NCBI GenBank assembly: GCA_002104945.1
Contig: MCFH01000033.1
Coordinates: forward strand, 248,001 to 312,000
Direction: 5' to 3'
Length of the DNA: 64,000 nt
Origin: Piromyces finnis
Lineage: Eukaryota; Neocallimastigomycota; Neocallimastigomycetes; Neocallimastigales; Neocallimastigaceae
How positions within the stretch are numbered: the stretch's first letter is position 1; every line of letters begins with the position of its first letter. Positions 1 through 12,764 of this stretch are shown here, in pieces. The translations under genes and the position numbers were made by a program. The notes below the pieces were generated by a model, which made no database searches, was not told the origin of the DNA, and was given only the letters and a program-made list of their open reading frames with translations.

Positions 1-284
1 ATATATACAAAACTAAAATTTAATATTATTTTTTAATTTGTTGAATTTTTTAAATTATAATATTATTGGTTGTTAATTAAGTCTAAATAAATAACTTTAA
101 AAATTATTTTTTTGAAAATTTAAGTATAAAATATTTTTATTTGATTTACAATATTTTTATTTATTTAGTTTATGTTTTAATGTTTTTATATTATTATTTT
201 TTGTATGTTGATGTATTTAAACTTTCTTGATTGATTATTTTTAATAAATTAAAGGATTAATTTTTTTTACATTAATTAAACTTT
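1..284. other. 3' flank of RPN13, no gene seen
   Basis: A/T-rich sequence downstream of the RPN13 stop codon, holding stop codons in all frames. I see no coding exon, RNA gene or repeat of note. It should contain the RPN13 3' UTR and polyadenylation site. Confidence 0.6.
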
Positions 285-2247
285 TTAGGATTCATCCATG
301 GTATCATCTTCCTTTTTTTGGATAGCACGTAAAAAAGCTACAACAGCTCCATCACTAGTAGATATACTGGTATCCAAACCAAGTTCAGCCATTAATGGAC
401 CTAAAGCACCAGAACGTAAAGCATAAGTTAATGAATTAACAGAGTGAATAAATTGTGGAGATCTTAAAACTTCTTCAATAGATTGACTATCTAAAGGAGC
501 ATTATCTGGTAAATGCTAATATTATAACAAAAACAATATATCATTTAATTTATGTAATTATATTTTTTTATTATATTTTTGTTTTCCTTTAATTATTGAA
601 ACTTTAAAATACATACTGGAAATAAAGCATTACACACATCACGATCCTTAAGTAATGGTGATACAATTTCTGGAGTTAAAACATCTTGAAGATTAGCATC
701 TAAAAATATTAAAATAGATGTTTAAGTTAAAAAAGCGTTATCATATTTAAAATACTTACATCATATATTTATAAATTAATCTATAAAAACTTACCATTTG
801 TTTCTATTTTATATTTTAGATATAGGCATAATTGAAAATATGGTAATAATAATTATAATACTTTTAATATTTGTATTTATTGCTTGAATGTAAATATATA
901 TATAATAATAATAATATTCACATTCAAAGTAAAATCTTAAAATATATATAAAATAAAATAAAACAAAAATATACCTGGAACTTGAATATTAGAAAGAATT
1001 TCACTAATTTCCTTTAATTGATCATTTGTAAATTGAGTGGTTGGTTTCTTTTTATCACTAGAATCAGCTTCATTAGCATTATCTTCAGAAGTTTCTTCCT
1101 TTGATTGTTGATAAGATTCACTTAATGCATTTAATAATTCTTGATTATAATCCATAACATCGGACTTATCATCAGAATGAACATTATTAATAATATCATT
1201 TACTTTTTTACAAAGTTCTTCATCTTTATCAGCCTTTGGTTCTGTGTAATGTGTAATAAATATAAATAAATGGAATATAAGTTAATTATAAATTAATATA
1301 TTTTTAAATAACTAAATAATAAAATAAAAAAAATTATAAATAAAAATATCATTAATAATCCTATTATATCAATGTCATAATTGGTTTTATACCTTGCATC
1401 CAGAAGAATAATTTTTGAGAAGAAGATTGGAACTTTAAAATATAAACACGATCTTTGGATTGCTTAACTTTGGAAAATTCAGCTATTAAAATAATACAAT
1501 GAAATCTCCAATTAATATATAAATCATAAAATAACACTTTATATATTCAAAGTAATAACATTACCTTCAAATGGGAAAATGATAAGATCATCTTCAACTC
1601 TGTTTGTTGATCTATCCTATAATTTAAAAGTATAACTCTTTTAATATTTAAAATATAGATATATATATTTGCTTAAAAGTTTATTATACCTTCCAGTAAA
1701 AATGCATTAAAGAATCTTCAGGAGATTGATTTAAATAAATTAAGCCTTTTCTTGTATCTGGCTTAACCATATTACCTTCTCTAAACATTTTTCCTTTTAA
1801 AAATAATTTTAAGTAATCAATAAAAAGGAAGTGAAATAATTGATAGTAAATAATAAATAAGATATAAATAGTTCAATATTAAAATTTTTAAGAATGTTAG
1901 AAATAGATGAATGATACATTAATAATACATTTATATATCTATATACAAAAATACAAAATACTAATATCATAAAAACGTAATTTTATATTTAAATATTTAA
2001 TTATGATATTTTTAATAGTAATATATATGATCAGTGAATAAAAATTTAATAACTTTTTAAATCTCTACATAATTAAAATCACAATATCAATGACTTTTCT
2101 TTAAAAAGTTATTATTATTTCCAATAATTTTTAAAAGAAAATCAAACATATTTTTTGAATATAATAATTAATTTAATTACCAGCACGGAATTCAAGAAGA
2201 TGTCTTGATGTTTGTTGTGTATTAAATAAATTAATTGGAAGACTCAT
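285..2247 (-). CDS. RPN13: 26S proteasome ubiquitin receptor Rpn13/ADRM1
   Basis: Proteasome 19S base subunit that binds ubiquitin chains. Seven exons on the minus strand: 2247-2181, 1793-1690, 1616-1565, 1482-1393, 1241-975, 699-617 and 515-285; together 894 nt, 297 aa, with closing phases. The start at 2247 opens directly into an N-terminal PRU (pleckstrin-like ubiquitin receptor) domain, about residues 5-105, recognised by [33 protein letters not shown] and KLFFWMQ. A charged linker (about 105-205) leads to a C-terminal DEUBAD domain (about 210-290) with [25 protein letters not shown] and [14 protein letters not shown]. In other organisms DEUBAD recruits and activates the deubiquitinase UCH37/UCHL5, so this fungus probably keeps that partner, unlike S. 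cerevisiae, whose Rpn13 is PRU-only. Seen: exons and motifs. Known: family roles. Inferred: UCH37 partnership. Confidence 0.93.
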
Positions 2248-4340
2248 ATTAAATTATATAGTAATTATTTATAATTATAAATGGATTTTGTGTCGTTATT
2301 TTTTTTTTAATGCTAATAATAATTGATAATTATAAAATTTCCCAATATAAAGAAGCTATCTAAATAATATAAAAATATTGTTTAATAATTGAATTTATAT
2401 AAGTTCAAAAATAATATTACTTTTATAATAAAAAAGCTTGAAAATTAATTTATTTTATATTAAAATAAATAACTTAGAGAAATATTGCACTTTACTTTTA
2501 TTATTAATTACTATTAAAATATTAATAATATATATTAAATAAAAGTAGAATTTTTATATTTCAAAATATATTTTTTTCTTTTTATTATATTATTTATTAT
2601 TATTTTGGTAGTATTATATATTAATTTCGCTTTACTTTGCTTTGTTTTCTGGGTTTTTATATTTTATTTAAATAAAAAAAAAAAATAGAAAAAGTATACT
2701 TGTTTAATAAATAAACTTAATTTATTATTATATAATTAAAATTATTAGAAACAAAAATTAATTAAAAATAAAAAAATAAATAAAAATTTATAATTTAAAA
2801 TATTATTATTAATATTAAAATTTTAAAAAAATATATATATATGTATATTTAAAAGTTAAATATCCATTCAAAAAAAAATAAATTTTAATAAAAATAAAAA
2901 ATACTTAAATTTTTTGTTATAATTCTTATTTTAATTCTTACTAAAAATTATTAAAATAAAAAAATGATGATAAATATACGTCTATAGTATTTATTACTAA
3001 TAGTTCGTTATTTTTAAAAAGGAATAATTTATTAAATGTTAAAAAAAAAAGTATTTTATTAGGTATTAATTAAAAATGAAAATGTTTAAAAAAAAAGTAT
3101 TTTTACATTTTTTTTTTTAGTTTTTATGTAATATTAATCTTTTTAAATAAAGAAAAACAATAATAAAAAATATAACTTATAAATCAAATATGAAATCATA
3201 AAATATTTAGGTATAATCTTTATTAGCATTTAGAAAGTGTTATATATATATTTTTCTTTTTTGTATTATTGAATGATAAAAGAATTAATTTTATATAACT
3301 TTTAAAATGGTATAATATGAAAAATTTAGTATTGATAAATCTAATCCTTAATCAAAATAAAGATTAGGTTTAATTTTAAAAGTGTTTGTTACATTTTTGT
3401 ATTTGTACTAATATATTAAAATACATTTAATATTTTATGTATGTAACACATATATTAAATAATTATACATATATACATTATAAATCCAATCATGAAATTA
3501 TATTAATATACATTTTAAGCCAATCATATTTAAATTTGATATATTAATTAGTGAAGACGTGGATGAAAAATAGATGAATATTTTGCTTTTAAAATATAAT
3601 ATATCAAATAAAATATATGAATATTAAATATATTTATATAATTAAATGAATAATTAATTAATATATAAATAAATTGTAATTCATTAATGAATAATATTAA
3701 TTTATATTATTTTTATATTATTAAATAGTAATATGAAATATATAATAATTTACATTATATTTCTTTTTTATTATTGTTATTTTGCAGATACTTATGTTGG
3801 TGTAAATATTTAATGTACTATTAGTATTTGAATATAATGAAGTATTATTTTATATTATTACAATTGTTTTAATTTTTTTTATTTTATATTTAAATTGTTT
3901 TTTAAAAAGAATAATTAATTTCGTATTAATTATATTTATTATTAACACTTCTAATATTTATATATATTAATAAAAATAAGTATTAATATATTATTAATAA
4001 ATAAATAAATTTATGATGTATCATTTTCATTTAGATTTACATATATCTTCCATAAATTAAAAATAAATAAATAATTAATATTAAGTAATATATTACTCAA
4101 ATACTACTAATGAAATATTAATTTATTATAATATAATTAAGATTTAATATATATTTAATATACATAATATAATAAATAGTAATTAATTTCTAGTTTATTT
4201 GATAATGTGTATTAAATAATATTTTAACTAGAATATTAAGATTTTCAAAAATATTCTTTTATAGTTTATTTTTTTTTTTAGAAAAAAAAAGAATATATTT
4301 CTATATTCATCTATTTAAATTATAGATTTATAATTACAAA
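2248..4340. other. Divergent intergenic region RPN13 / BFR1
   Basis: About 2.1 kb between two divergently transcribed genes, so it should hold both promoters. It is almost pure A/T with homopolymer runs. The only local G/C enrichment is the short stretch near 3541-3565. No ORF with protein-like composition and no RNA gene was seen. Confidence 0.5.
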
Positions 4341-6133
4341 ATGTCTACTGCTATTAAGAGAGTTCCAAAGCCAAACCAAGAAGAACACAACGCTGAACTT
4401 CAAAAGATTAGAGATACCGTTGATGCTTTAATTAAGAAGAGAGTAAGATAATATTTAATATTTATTTATATAAAAAAATATAGATAAACGATAAATATTT
4501 TCAAATTTTTTTATATTATTATTATTTTTTGATATTTACATCTCTTAGTATGCATATAGTAATATAGTGAATATGCATATAAATTATAAATATATATTAT
4601 AAATACACAGTGGCAATTAATGTATTTTTTAAAAAAGAAATAAAAACATTTTATTTATTTATTTTGAATAGATCATTATTTATTTATTTATTTAAAAAAA
4701 TTAAATAAAAATAAGCATTACTATTAAATATAATAATTATATTAGTTAAGTTATGAATGTTGAATAATTTAAAATTAATAATAATATAATAATATAATTA
4801 TTTTAATTATTAGAATGAACTTAGTGGAAAATTCAACAAGGATGACAATGACAAGTTAAATAATGAAAGAAATGAATTACGTAAAACTCTTGAAAATATT
4901 CGTATTGAACAAGGTAAGATTAAGAAGGGACGTCAAGAAGCTATTAATAAGGTTAAAGAATTACAAGCTCTTCGTAGAAAGAAGGTAAATAAATAAACAA
5001 ACAAACAAATAAATATATTGTTTGTATTTTAATTATAAAATTAATATTTATTGTATTTATTATAAAAGAACGATGAACTTCGTAATGCTAAGCAAAGACT
5101 CCCAGTCTCTAATGTTAAGGATATTGACTCACAAATTAGCCAATTAGAAAAGAATATTGAAGCTGGTGTTAGCGTTAATGAAGAAAAGCAATTACTTAAG
5201 GAAATTTCTAAACTTAAGCAAGCTAAGAACACTCTTGACAAGGTTGAAAAATCTGTTGCTGAATTCAATGTTGATGACAAAATTAAGGCTTTAGATGCTC
5301 AAATTAAGAAATATGATGAAGAACGTAAGCCATTTGAAAAGCAATACACTGAAGTTAAGGCTAAGCTTGATGCTTTAGAAAGTAAGCGTAAGAACCAATC
5401 TGAAAGCTTCAAAAGTAACAAGGAAGAAAGAGCCAAGATTCAAGAACAAATTGAAGCTAACATTCAAAAGAGACGCGATCTTGTTGCTGCTTTTAAGCAA
5501 CAAAGAGAAGAATACCGTAACTTTGTTAAGGCTGACAGAGAACGCAGAGAAGAAGAACGTAAGAAGAAGATTCAAGCTGAAAGAGATGAAAGACTTGCTA
5601 AGCGTTTTGAAGCTGAACTTGAATTAGCTGAAATCCCAGCCTTTACTGAAGAAATCAATTCTTGCAATACCTTAATTAAACTTCTTAACAGCCAATTAGA
5701 AAGCAAGTCTGACAGTGCTGCTGAACAAGTTGAAAAGAATAATGCTAACCTTGAATCTTCTATCCCAGAAGGTGCTATTTTATTAAACTCTAAGAATGAT
5801 CGTGAAGAAGAAGTCTTCTTCTCAGGTAAGGGTAAGAAGAACAAGAAGCAACACAAGAAGGCTAAGGATGCTGAAAATGCTCCAATTAAGTACGATCTTG
5901 GTGTTATGGAAGCTTTCTGGAAGCTTAAGGTTGATGTTCCATCTTCAATTGAAGAAGTTAAACAAGCTATTAAGACTTTAGAAGAAAAGAGAGACAATTA
6001 CCAAAAGAACAGTGCTGAACAAACTAAGAAGAACAAGGAAGAAGCTCAAAGAAAGATCGAAGAACACCGTAAGAAGCTTGAAGCTGGTGAAGAAATTGAT
6101 ATTGATGACAATGTTGAAGATGACAACGAATAA
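4341..6133 (+). CDS. BFR1: Bfr1-type nuclear segregation / mRNP coiled-coil protein
   Basis: Homologue of fungal Bfr1, a polysome- and ER-associated mRNP factor in yeast that works with Scp160 and affects ploidy and secretion. Exons 4341-4442, 4814-4984 and 5069-6133, all phase 0, encode 445 aa. The first exon encodes the typical opening (MSTAIKRVPKPNQEEHN). The second and third give almost unbroken coiled coil rich in Lys, Glu and Gln. The middle carries the family's basic heptads (KADRERREEERKKKIQ) and EIPAFTEEI, followed by a Lys-rich stretch (GKGKKNKKQHKKAK), the segment LGVMEAFWKLKVDVPSS that marks the Bfr1 C-terminal part, and an acidic tail. Lys is mostly AAG and Glu GAA, the bias seen in highly expressed genes here. 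The family call rests on overall architecture and these motifs; no single catalytic site exists to confirm it. Confidence 0.85.
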
Positions 6134-7208
6134 ATTATTTAATTCTATAATTATATCTTTTTAAGAAGAAATAATTTGAATACTCTTTAATAGTAATATA
6201 ATTTATTATAATAAACATATATTATTATTAAAAGTTTTCATTTTATTTGTAACTTAAAAAATATAAACATGAATTTTATTATTCGTTTTTATATAATTAA
6301 ATGAAAAAAAGGAGTATATTTTATAAAATTATTAAGAAAACAAAAAGCAAAAATAATAAACAAGAAAAAAAAACAAAAAACAAAACAAAAAAAACGAAAA
6401 GATATTAAAGAACAATACAATACCAAAAAAACAAACAAACAAACAAACAAACAAAGAACAAACAAAAACTAAAGTCATATATATAAAATTAATATTTATT
6501 TATTATATTAATTTTTTATATAGTAAAGAAGATTGTAATATTATTTATATTATAAAAGAGTTAAATAATAAGAGGAAAACATCAAGAAGATGCTTTAAAG
6601 GGAACTTTAATAATTTTCATATATTTTATTTTTACACTTTTAATCATTTATTATATATATAAAAGTTAGATGATATAGAAAATAAATGCATAAATCACTA
6701 TTAATTAAAATATTATTATATAAAAATATGTATAGAATTAATTATAAATATTTTTATATAATAATAATAGATAATTCTAATTTTTTGATATAAAGAAATA
6801 GATAAAACGTTTATATTTAAAATAATAATTCATGTTATAAATTTAAAAATAAAGATTTTATTTAATAATTTAAACACGCACAATAATAATAATAATAATA
6901 AAAAAAATTCATTTATCATAAATAAAATAAAAAATATAATATAAAAAAAAAGGAAAAAATCGCGTTTAAAAAATTTCATTTTTTTAAAGGAAATTATTTT
7001 ATAATTATTTCTATTTTTCTATTTTTTTTTTGTTTCTTTAGCGTTCAATTAAAATTAAATTATTTTCTGTAGTTTAAAAAATAAAAAATTAAAAAGATTT
7101 TAATAGAAAGTAGAAATAATTAAGATAAAAAATTAAAACAATAGCTTTGTTTCGTAATAGATATGTACTTCTCTAAACCTAAAAAATAATATATAATATT
7201 CTTTTTTA

Positions 7209-7343
7209 TCATTTATAAAACCCGCCGGGCCCAATTTGAATCAAGATTTTAACACCAATAAGTATAAAGATAATTATAAAATCAATAACTTGGTGTGTAA
7301 CCTTAAGAATTGAAAGATGTATTAATAGCACTTGAATTAACAT
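7209..7343 (-). other. Possible 44-aa hydrophobic small ORF or gene relic
   Basis: An ATG at 7343 opens a 44-codon frame ending at TGA 7209-7211. The peptide is hydrophobic in the middle (VIDFIIIFILIGVKILIQIG) and ends GPGGFYK, encoded by the unusual run GGGCCCGGCGGG. A splice-acceptor-like TTTAG lies directly before the ATG. Further upstream on the same strand, near 7378-7425, a second protein-like stretch reads NVIADTRTISFDIKFEK, so this may be the 3' exon of a decayed or unrecognised gene. I do not recognise a family. A non-coding explanation (a chance G/C-rich insertion) is equally possible. Confidence 0.2.
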
Positions 7344-7563
7344 TTTCATCTAAATAATAATTTATTTTTCAAATTTAATATCAAAAGAAATTGTTCTTGT
7401 ATCAGCTATAACATTAGTAATTTATATACCATATTTATTATAAATAACAATATTTCAAATATTTTGTTATTTATTTTAAATATCCTTAGTTAATTTATAA
7501 TTAAATGTATTATTGGAATTATTATTTGAATTATATAACCGTCTTTTCTTTTTCTTTTTCTTT

Positions 7564-7602
<39 letters not shown>

Positions 7603-8446
7603 TATAAAATAATAATAAAACTATATGTATAATAAATTGGATTTTTTCAATACAAAAGATAGTTTATAACGACTCAATCCTTTATTATTATAATGTAATA
7701 GTATATTATATAGATAATAACGAAAAGGCAAATAAATATTATTATAATTTTTCACGTTTAAGATCTTCAATGCTAATTGTTTATCAAATAGCACTTTTTT
7801 AAAATTTATATTTCTGATGTATTAAAATTATTATCAAAATAGTAAAAATACAATTAATTTTCTCTTAATAGATGTGTCATTTTTTTTTGTTGGTTTGAAA
7901 AGTATTATTAATTAATAATATTTAGAAATATAGAAATAAAATTACTTCGGATTTTTAAAGATATACTTTCTTTCTCGTCAATTTTATTTCAGTTTTTTGA
8001 AGGTGTAAATGAAATATTTAATTGCAATATGATTGTTGTCCGTTTTATGTCATATAGTATATATAAAAAAAAAGAAAAAAAGATATATTTAGTTAAACAA
8101 AATATACTTTTTAATTAATACCAAGAAATTAAATTTTTTTGTGTAACAAATCAAAATTTTAAATCAAATAGTAATTTTATTGCTTCCAAATTACTATAAG
8201 AAATTTTTTTAAATATACAATTTTATTATTTAGCAATATGAATTATGCTCTTTTTATAAAAAATTTATTCTTTATTATTTGCTTCTATTTAATAGTGAAT
8301 GTAAAAATGACGTACTTGATTTTTAAACTAAAAAAGAATAATAATTTTTTTTTAATAATAAATACTATATTTTAATCAATATCCTTTTTTTTTTTTTTTT
8401 TTTTTAATTTTTAAAATTTAAATTTTTTAAAAAAATATTAAATTTG

Positions 8447-8501
8447 ATTGGTTATAAATGTTTAAATATTTGAAAATTATTATATATCGATGGTTGATTG
8501 G
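8447..8501. promoter_or_regulatory. Paired inverted CCAAT boxes upstream of SSB
   Basis: GATTGG occurs twice, with the ATTGG cores (reverse of CCAAT) at 8447-8451 and 8497-8501, exactly 50 bp apart and 190 and 140 bp before the SSB ATG. CCAAT is the HAP/NF-Y site, common in promoters of strongly expressed fungal genes. The match is short, so function is inferred from position only. Confidence 0.3.
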
Positions 8502-8637
8502 CTAAAAATAGTGTTTTTTAATTTTTTTTCTTTTTTTTGTAATATGATAAAAAGAATTTTAAAATTTAAAATTTAAAAATTTGCTCTCAAAAGATTTTAA
8601 AAATTACTATATTTAATATCCTTTTATATAATTAAAA

Positions 8638-10803
8638 ATGTCTAAAACTGAATACGAAGGAGCTATTGGTATTGATCTTGGGTAAATATATATTATATAT
8701 TTAATTATATATAAAAATAAATATGATATATAAATTTATATAAATATAGATGTAAAGTTTTATCAGTAATTTGGTTAAAAGGTTAAAATGATTATTGCTA
8801 ACTTTAAAAAAAATGCATTTATAATTTTATATAAATTAAAATAGTACTACATACTCATGTTGTGCTGTTTGGGAAAATGATAGAGTAGAAATTATTGCTA
8901 ATGAACAAGGTAATCGTACTACTCCATCTTACGTTGCTTTCACTGAAGATGAAAGACTTATTGGTGAATCTGCTCAAAATCAAGGTGCTATGAATCCAAC
9001 TAACACCGTTTTTGATGCCAAGCGTTTAATCGGTAGAAGATTCGATGACCCAAGTATTAAGAGTAAGTATATTTTATAAAAATATATAATAAATTAGTAA
9101 TAATAATGCATTAAGAATAAAATAAATATTAATATTTATTATAAAAAATAATAGAGGATATGGAACACTGGCCATTCAAGGTTGTTGAAAATGATGAACA
9201 ACCATTCATTGAAGTTAATTACCAAAATGAAGTTAAACAATTTTCTCCACAAGAAATTTCTTCAATGGTTCTTTACAAAATGAAGGAAATTGCTGAAGCT
9301 AAGCTCGGTAAAACTGTTACTAAGGCTGTTATTACTGTTCCAGCTTATTTCAATGATTCTCAAAGACAAGCTACTAAGGATGCTGGTACTATTGCTGGTT
9401 TAGATGTTTTACGTATCATTAACGAACCAACTGCTGCTGCTATCGCTTATGGTTTAGATAGTAATGTTAAAACTGAACGTAATGTTTTAATTTTCGATCT
9501 TGGTGGTGGTACATTCGATGTTTCATTATTAACAATTGCTGGTGGTATTTTCACTGTTCGTGCAACTGCTGGTGATACTCACTTAGGTGGTGAAGATTTT
9601 GATAACAATCTTGTTGAATACTTCAAGAACGAATTCAAGAGAAAGAACCGTGGATTAGATATTACTGGAAATGCCAGAGCTGTTCGTCGTCTTCGTACTG
9701 CTTCTGAACGTGCCAAGCGTACTCTTTCTTCTGCTGCTCGTACTACTGTCGAAGTTGATTCTCTTTTCAATGGTGTTGATTTCCAAACTACTATTACTCG
9801 TGCCAAGTTCGAAGAAATTAATTCCAAGGCATTTGAATCCACTTTAGAACCAGTTAAGAAGGTTTTAAAGGATGCTAAGATTTTAAAGAGTGAAGTTGAT
9901 GAAATTGTTTTAGTTGGTGGTTCTACTAGAATTCCAAAGATTCAATCTTTACTTCAAGAATTCTTTGATGGAAAGGAATTAAACAAATCTATTAACCCAG
10001 ATGAAGCTGTTGCTTACGGTGCTGCTGTTCAAGGTGCTGTTTTAACTGGTGCTAATGATTCTTCTAAGAAGACTTCTGATTTATTATTATTAGATGTTGT
10101 TCCATTATCTCTTGGTGTTGAAACTGAAGGTGGTTTATTCTCTGTAGTTGTTCCACGTAATTCTTCTATCCCAACTGTTAAGAAGAAGATCTTCACTACT
10201 ACTGAAGACAATCAAACTATTGTTGAATTCCCAATTTATGAAGGTGAACGTACCATGTGTAGTGATAATAATCTTTTAGGTCAATTCACTTTAACTGGTA
10301 TTCCACCAGCTCCAAGAGGTACTGCTGAACTTGAATGTACTTTCGATATCAATGCTGATGGTATTCTTAAGGTTACTGCTCGTGAAAAGGCTACTGGCCG
10401 TTCAGCTAATATTCAAATTAGTAACCAAGCTGGTAGATTATCAAAGGCTGAAATTGATCGTATGGTTAAAGATGCTGAAAAATTCAAGAATGCCGATCGT
10501 AAGAGTGAAGAAAAGGTTCTTGCTAAACAAGAATTAGAAAATTACTTATACCAAGTTGAAAATACTATTTTAGGTGATGAAGCTTTAAGTAGTAAGATGA
10601 AGAGATCTGAACGTAGAAGTATTGAAGATGCTCTTAGTGAAGCTATGTCTTGGATGGATCTTAATGATGATGCTCTTAAGAGTGATTTCTACAGCCAACA
10701 AAAGAAAATAGAAAAGGTTGTTGCTGATGTTATGACCTCTGTTTACAAGAGTGAATCTAAGCCAACCAATGGTACAAGAAGAGAAAGAAGAAGAAGAAAC
10801 TAA
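8638..10803 (+). CDS. SSB: Ribosome-associated Hsp70 chaperone, SSB type
   Basis: Cytosolic Hsp70 of the Ssb class, which binds nascent chains at the ribosome with RAC (Zuo1/Ssz1). Exons 8638-8681, 8845-9062 and 9155-10803 give 636 aa. Exon 1 encodes AIGIDL and half of the GTTYS phosphate-binding loop, so the first intron interrupts that loop. The ATPase domain shows [17 protein letters not shown], the second phosphate motif [15 protein letters not shown] and [11 protein letters not shown]. Ssb-type features include [32 protein letters not shown] and, in the peptide-binding domain, [17 protein letters not shown]. The C-terminus ends in a basic tail (RRERRRRN) and lacks the EEVD that marks Ssa-type Hsp70s, as expected for Ssb. 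Lys AAG and Arg CGT/AGA bias indicates high expression. The protein is slightly longer than yeast Ssb1 (613 aa), mainly at the C-terminus. Confidence 0.95.
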
Positions 10804-12212
10804 GTTGAAAAACAAAATATTTATCAGAATTTTAATATTTCATATTATAGTTTAAAGCATTATCATATATACATTAATATAATTATTTATTGCATTTTAT
10901 TCACCGTGTAGATTTATAATAAATAATGGCAAATTAATTTATTTGATTATAAGAACAAAATAATGAATATATTATTTAAATATTTAATTAGAATATAGAT
11001 ATATATATAAATTTAGTAATTTTTGAAATAACGAGAAAGAAAACTTATTTTTTATAAAAGATATTAAATTATTTTAAAGTTATTTAAATTATATTAAAAT
11101 AAAACTTTATATATTAAAAAAATATAATATTTATGATTTTATTAAAATGAATTATTAAAGTGTTATTTTATTTAGTTCATTCTTTTATAAATGTTATGAT
11201 AAAAGCTATGTATGAAATTTAATCAACTACAACAAAAATTTTATTTAAAGTGTCTCCATTTAATTATTAAGTTATATTTTCATATTGGATTTCATATTTT
11301 CAAAAAAAAAAAAAAGATCATGATATAATCTATGAATATGAATATATGTAAAATAAAAAAATATTAAATGATAAAAAAAAAAAAAAGAAAGCTTTAATGA
11401 TATATAATTTTACATATAAAATTATTAAAAAAAAAAAGGCAATAAATGAGTCTTTATTTATTAATTTATAAACTAATAATAATTCTTTTTAATTTTAATT
11501 TATATCTCTAATTACAAATAATAATAATAATAATTTTATCAAATTTATTTATTATTAAATCACATTATCAATATTAATTGTAATTATACTTTTTAATAAT
11601 CCTAATCATTATTACAATCATAATAATTAATATTATTTACACATTTTTTTTTTTTAAATGATTAGCTATGCTTAATGAATTTCTAAATTATAAATCTATA
11701 GGTTTATTATTATTTTTGTTTAGGTTGTTAATTTTATTATAATACCGATAATATTACTTTTTATTATTAATATTACATTAGCACTAGTTATCAATTTTTT
11801 TTAATTTTATTTCTAGTATTACTTTTATAACTATCATTACTATTAATAGTAATTGTAATGATGAAAACTATTTTTTTTTTGAATAGAAACATTATTTTAT
11901 AATAAATAAAATTAATACTATTTAGAATTATTTCAATATAGTTTAAGATTTAGAAATTTTCTTTTAAATTTAAATAAATATCGAATTAAAATAGAATTAT
12001 TTAGGTTTACTGTTATTTTAAATGTATTTTTATTCTTTAATTCCAAAGTGTAATATTTTTTTAAAATAATTTTAAATAATTACTATTATAAAAATTTATT
12101 TAATAATAATATTAATAAAGAAATAAATCAAACTGAAGTAAAATTATATATATATTATAAAATTAAAAAAAAAAAAAGAAATCAAGTAGTTAAGAAATAG
12201 AAAAATATAAAT
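10804..12212. other. Intergenic region, no gene seen
   Basis: 1.4 kb of A/T-rich sequence with A and T homopolymers (for example near 11300-11440). No open frame of protein-like composition and no RNA gene was seen. Confidence 0.5.
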
Positions 12213-12764
12213 ATGAATATTGACAATCTTACTCCTGAGTTTCGTCAAGAGACTAAGTTTACAAAGTTTAATCAAGCAAAACTATTTAACGAAAATTCTT
12301 TAGTAAAAATTGAAAAACCATTAAATAAAGATAATCCATCGGATATAACGTTAAATATTAATGATTTTTTAGAAGAACAGGAAGGATATAGGTCATTTAA
12401 ATCGTTTTCATCATATACTCTTCAATATCGCAATAACAGTGGAAATATATATTCAAAGGAAAGGAAATCAAGATATCCAGTAAATGATTCTAAATGTCCA
12501 CTATATTTACGTTTTATGAATATTCTTAGACATGATTATAACAACGTATGAATATATATATACAATAATAATTAGTTTAAACTAATATTCTACATAATTA
12601 TATATTATTATTAACTATATATATTTATTTATTAGTATTATAATAGTGCTTTAATAGATTTATACGATTCTCATAAAAACAATAGTTCAAATAGAATAAA
12701 AAAAAAGGATTTATTAAAAATTGCAACAGTTGATGGAAAAATTAATTGTGGAATTGACTTTTAA
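12213..12764 (+). CDS. Orphan 153-aa hydrophilic protein
   Basis: Two exons, 12213-12545 and 12636-12764, joined by a GTATGA...TTAG intron in phase 0, encode 153 aa. The reading frame is continuous across the splice, and codon use resembles the weakly expressed genes of the window. The protein is Asn/Lys/Asp-rich with no signal peptide or membrane segment. Notable pieces are TPEFRQETKFTKFNQAKLF near the N-terminus, CPLYLRFMNILRHDYNNYY across the splice, and KKDLLKIATVDGKINCGIDF at the C-terminus. I recognise no family. It is convergent with the CatSper-subunit gene, 620 bp away; a flagellar role would be a guess from this neighbour only. Confidence 0.6.

Larger units (their letters stand above)
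6134..8637. other. Intergenic region upstream of SSB
   Basis: About 2.5 kb. It contains an (AAAC)n run near 6429-6455, a C-spiked T tract near 7546-7593, a conspicuous all-G/C dodecamer at 7221-7232 with a small minus-strand frame (listed separately), and paired ATTGG motifs close to the SSB start. No convincing full gene was seen. Confidence 0.5.

Noticed and set aside
5041..5997. Several minus-strand open frames over BFR1 exon 3
   Set aside because: They are antisense shadows of Lys/Glu-rich coding sequence, giving Ser/Leu/Phe-rich nonsense peptides, and BFR1 is clearly coding on the plus strand.
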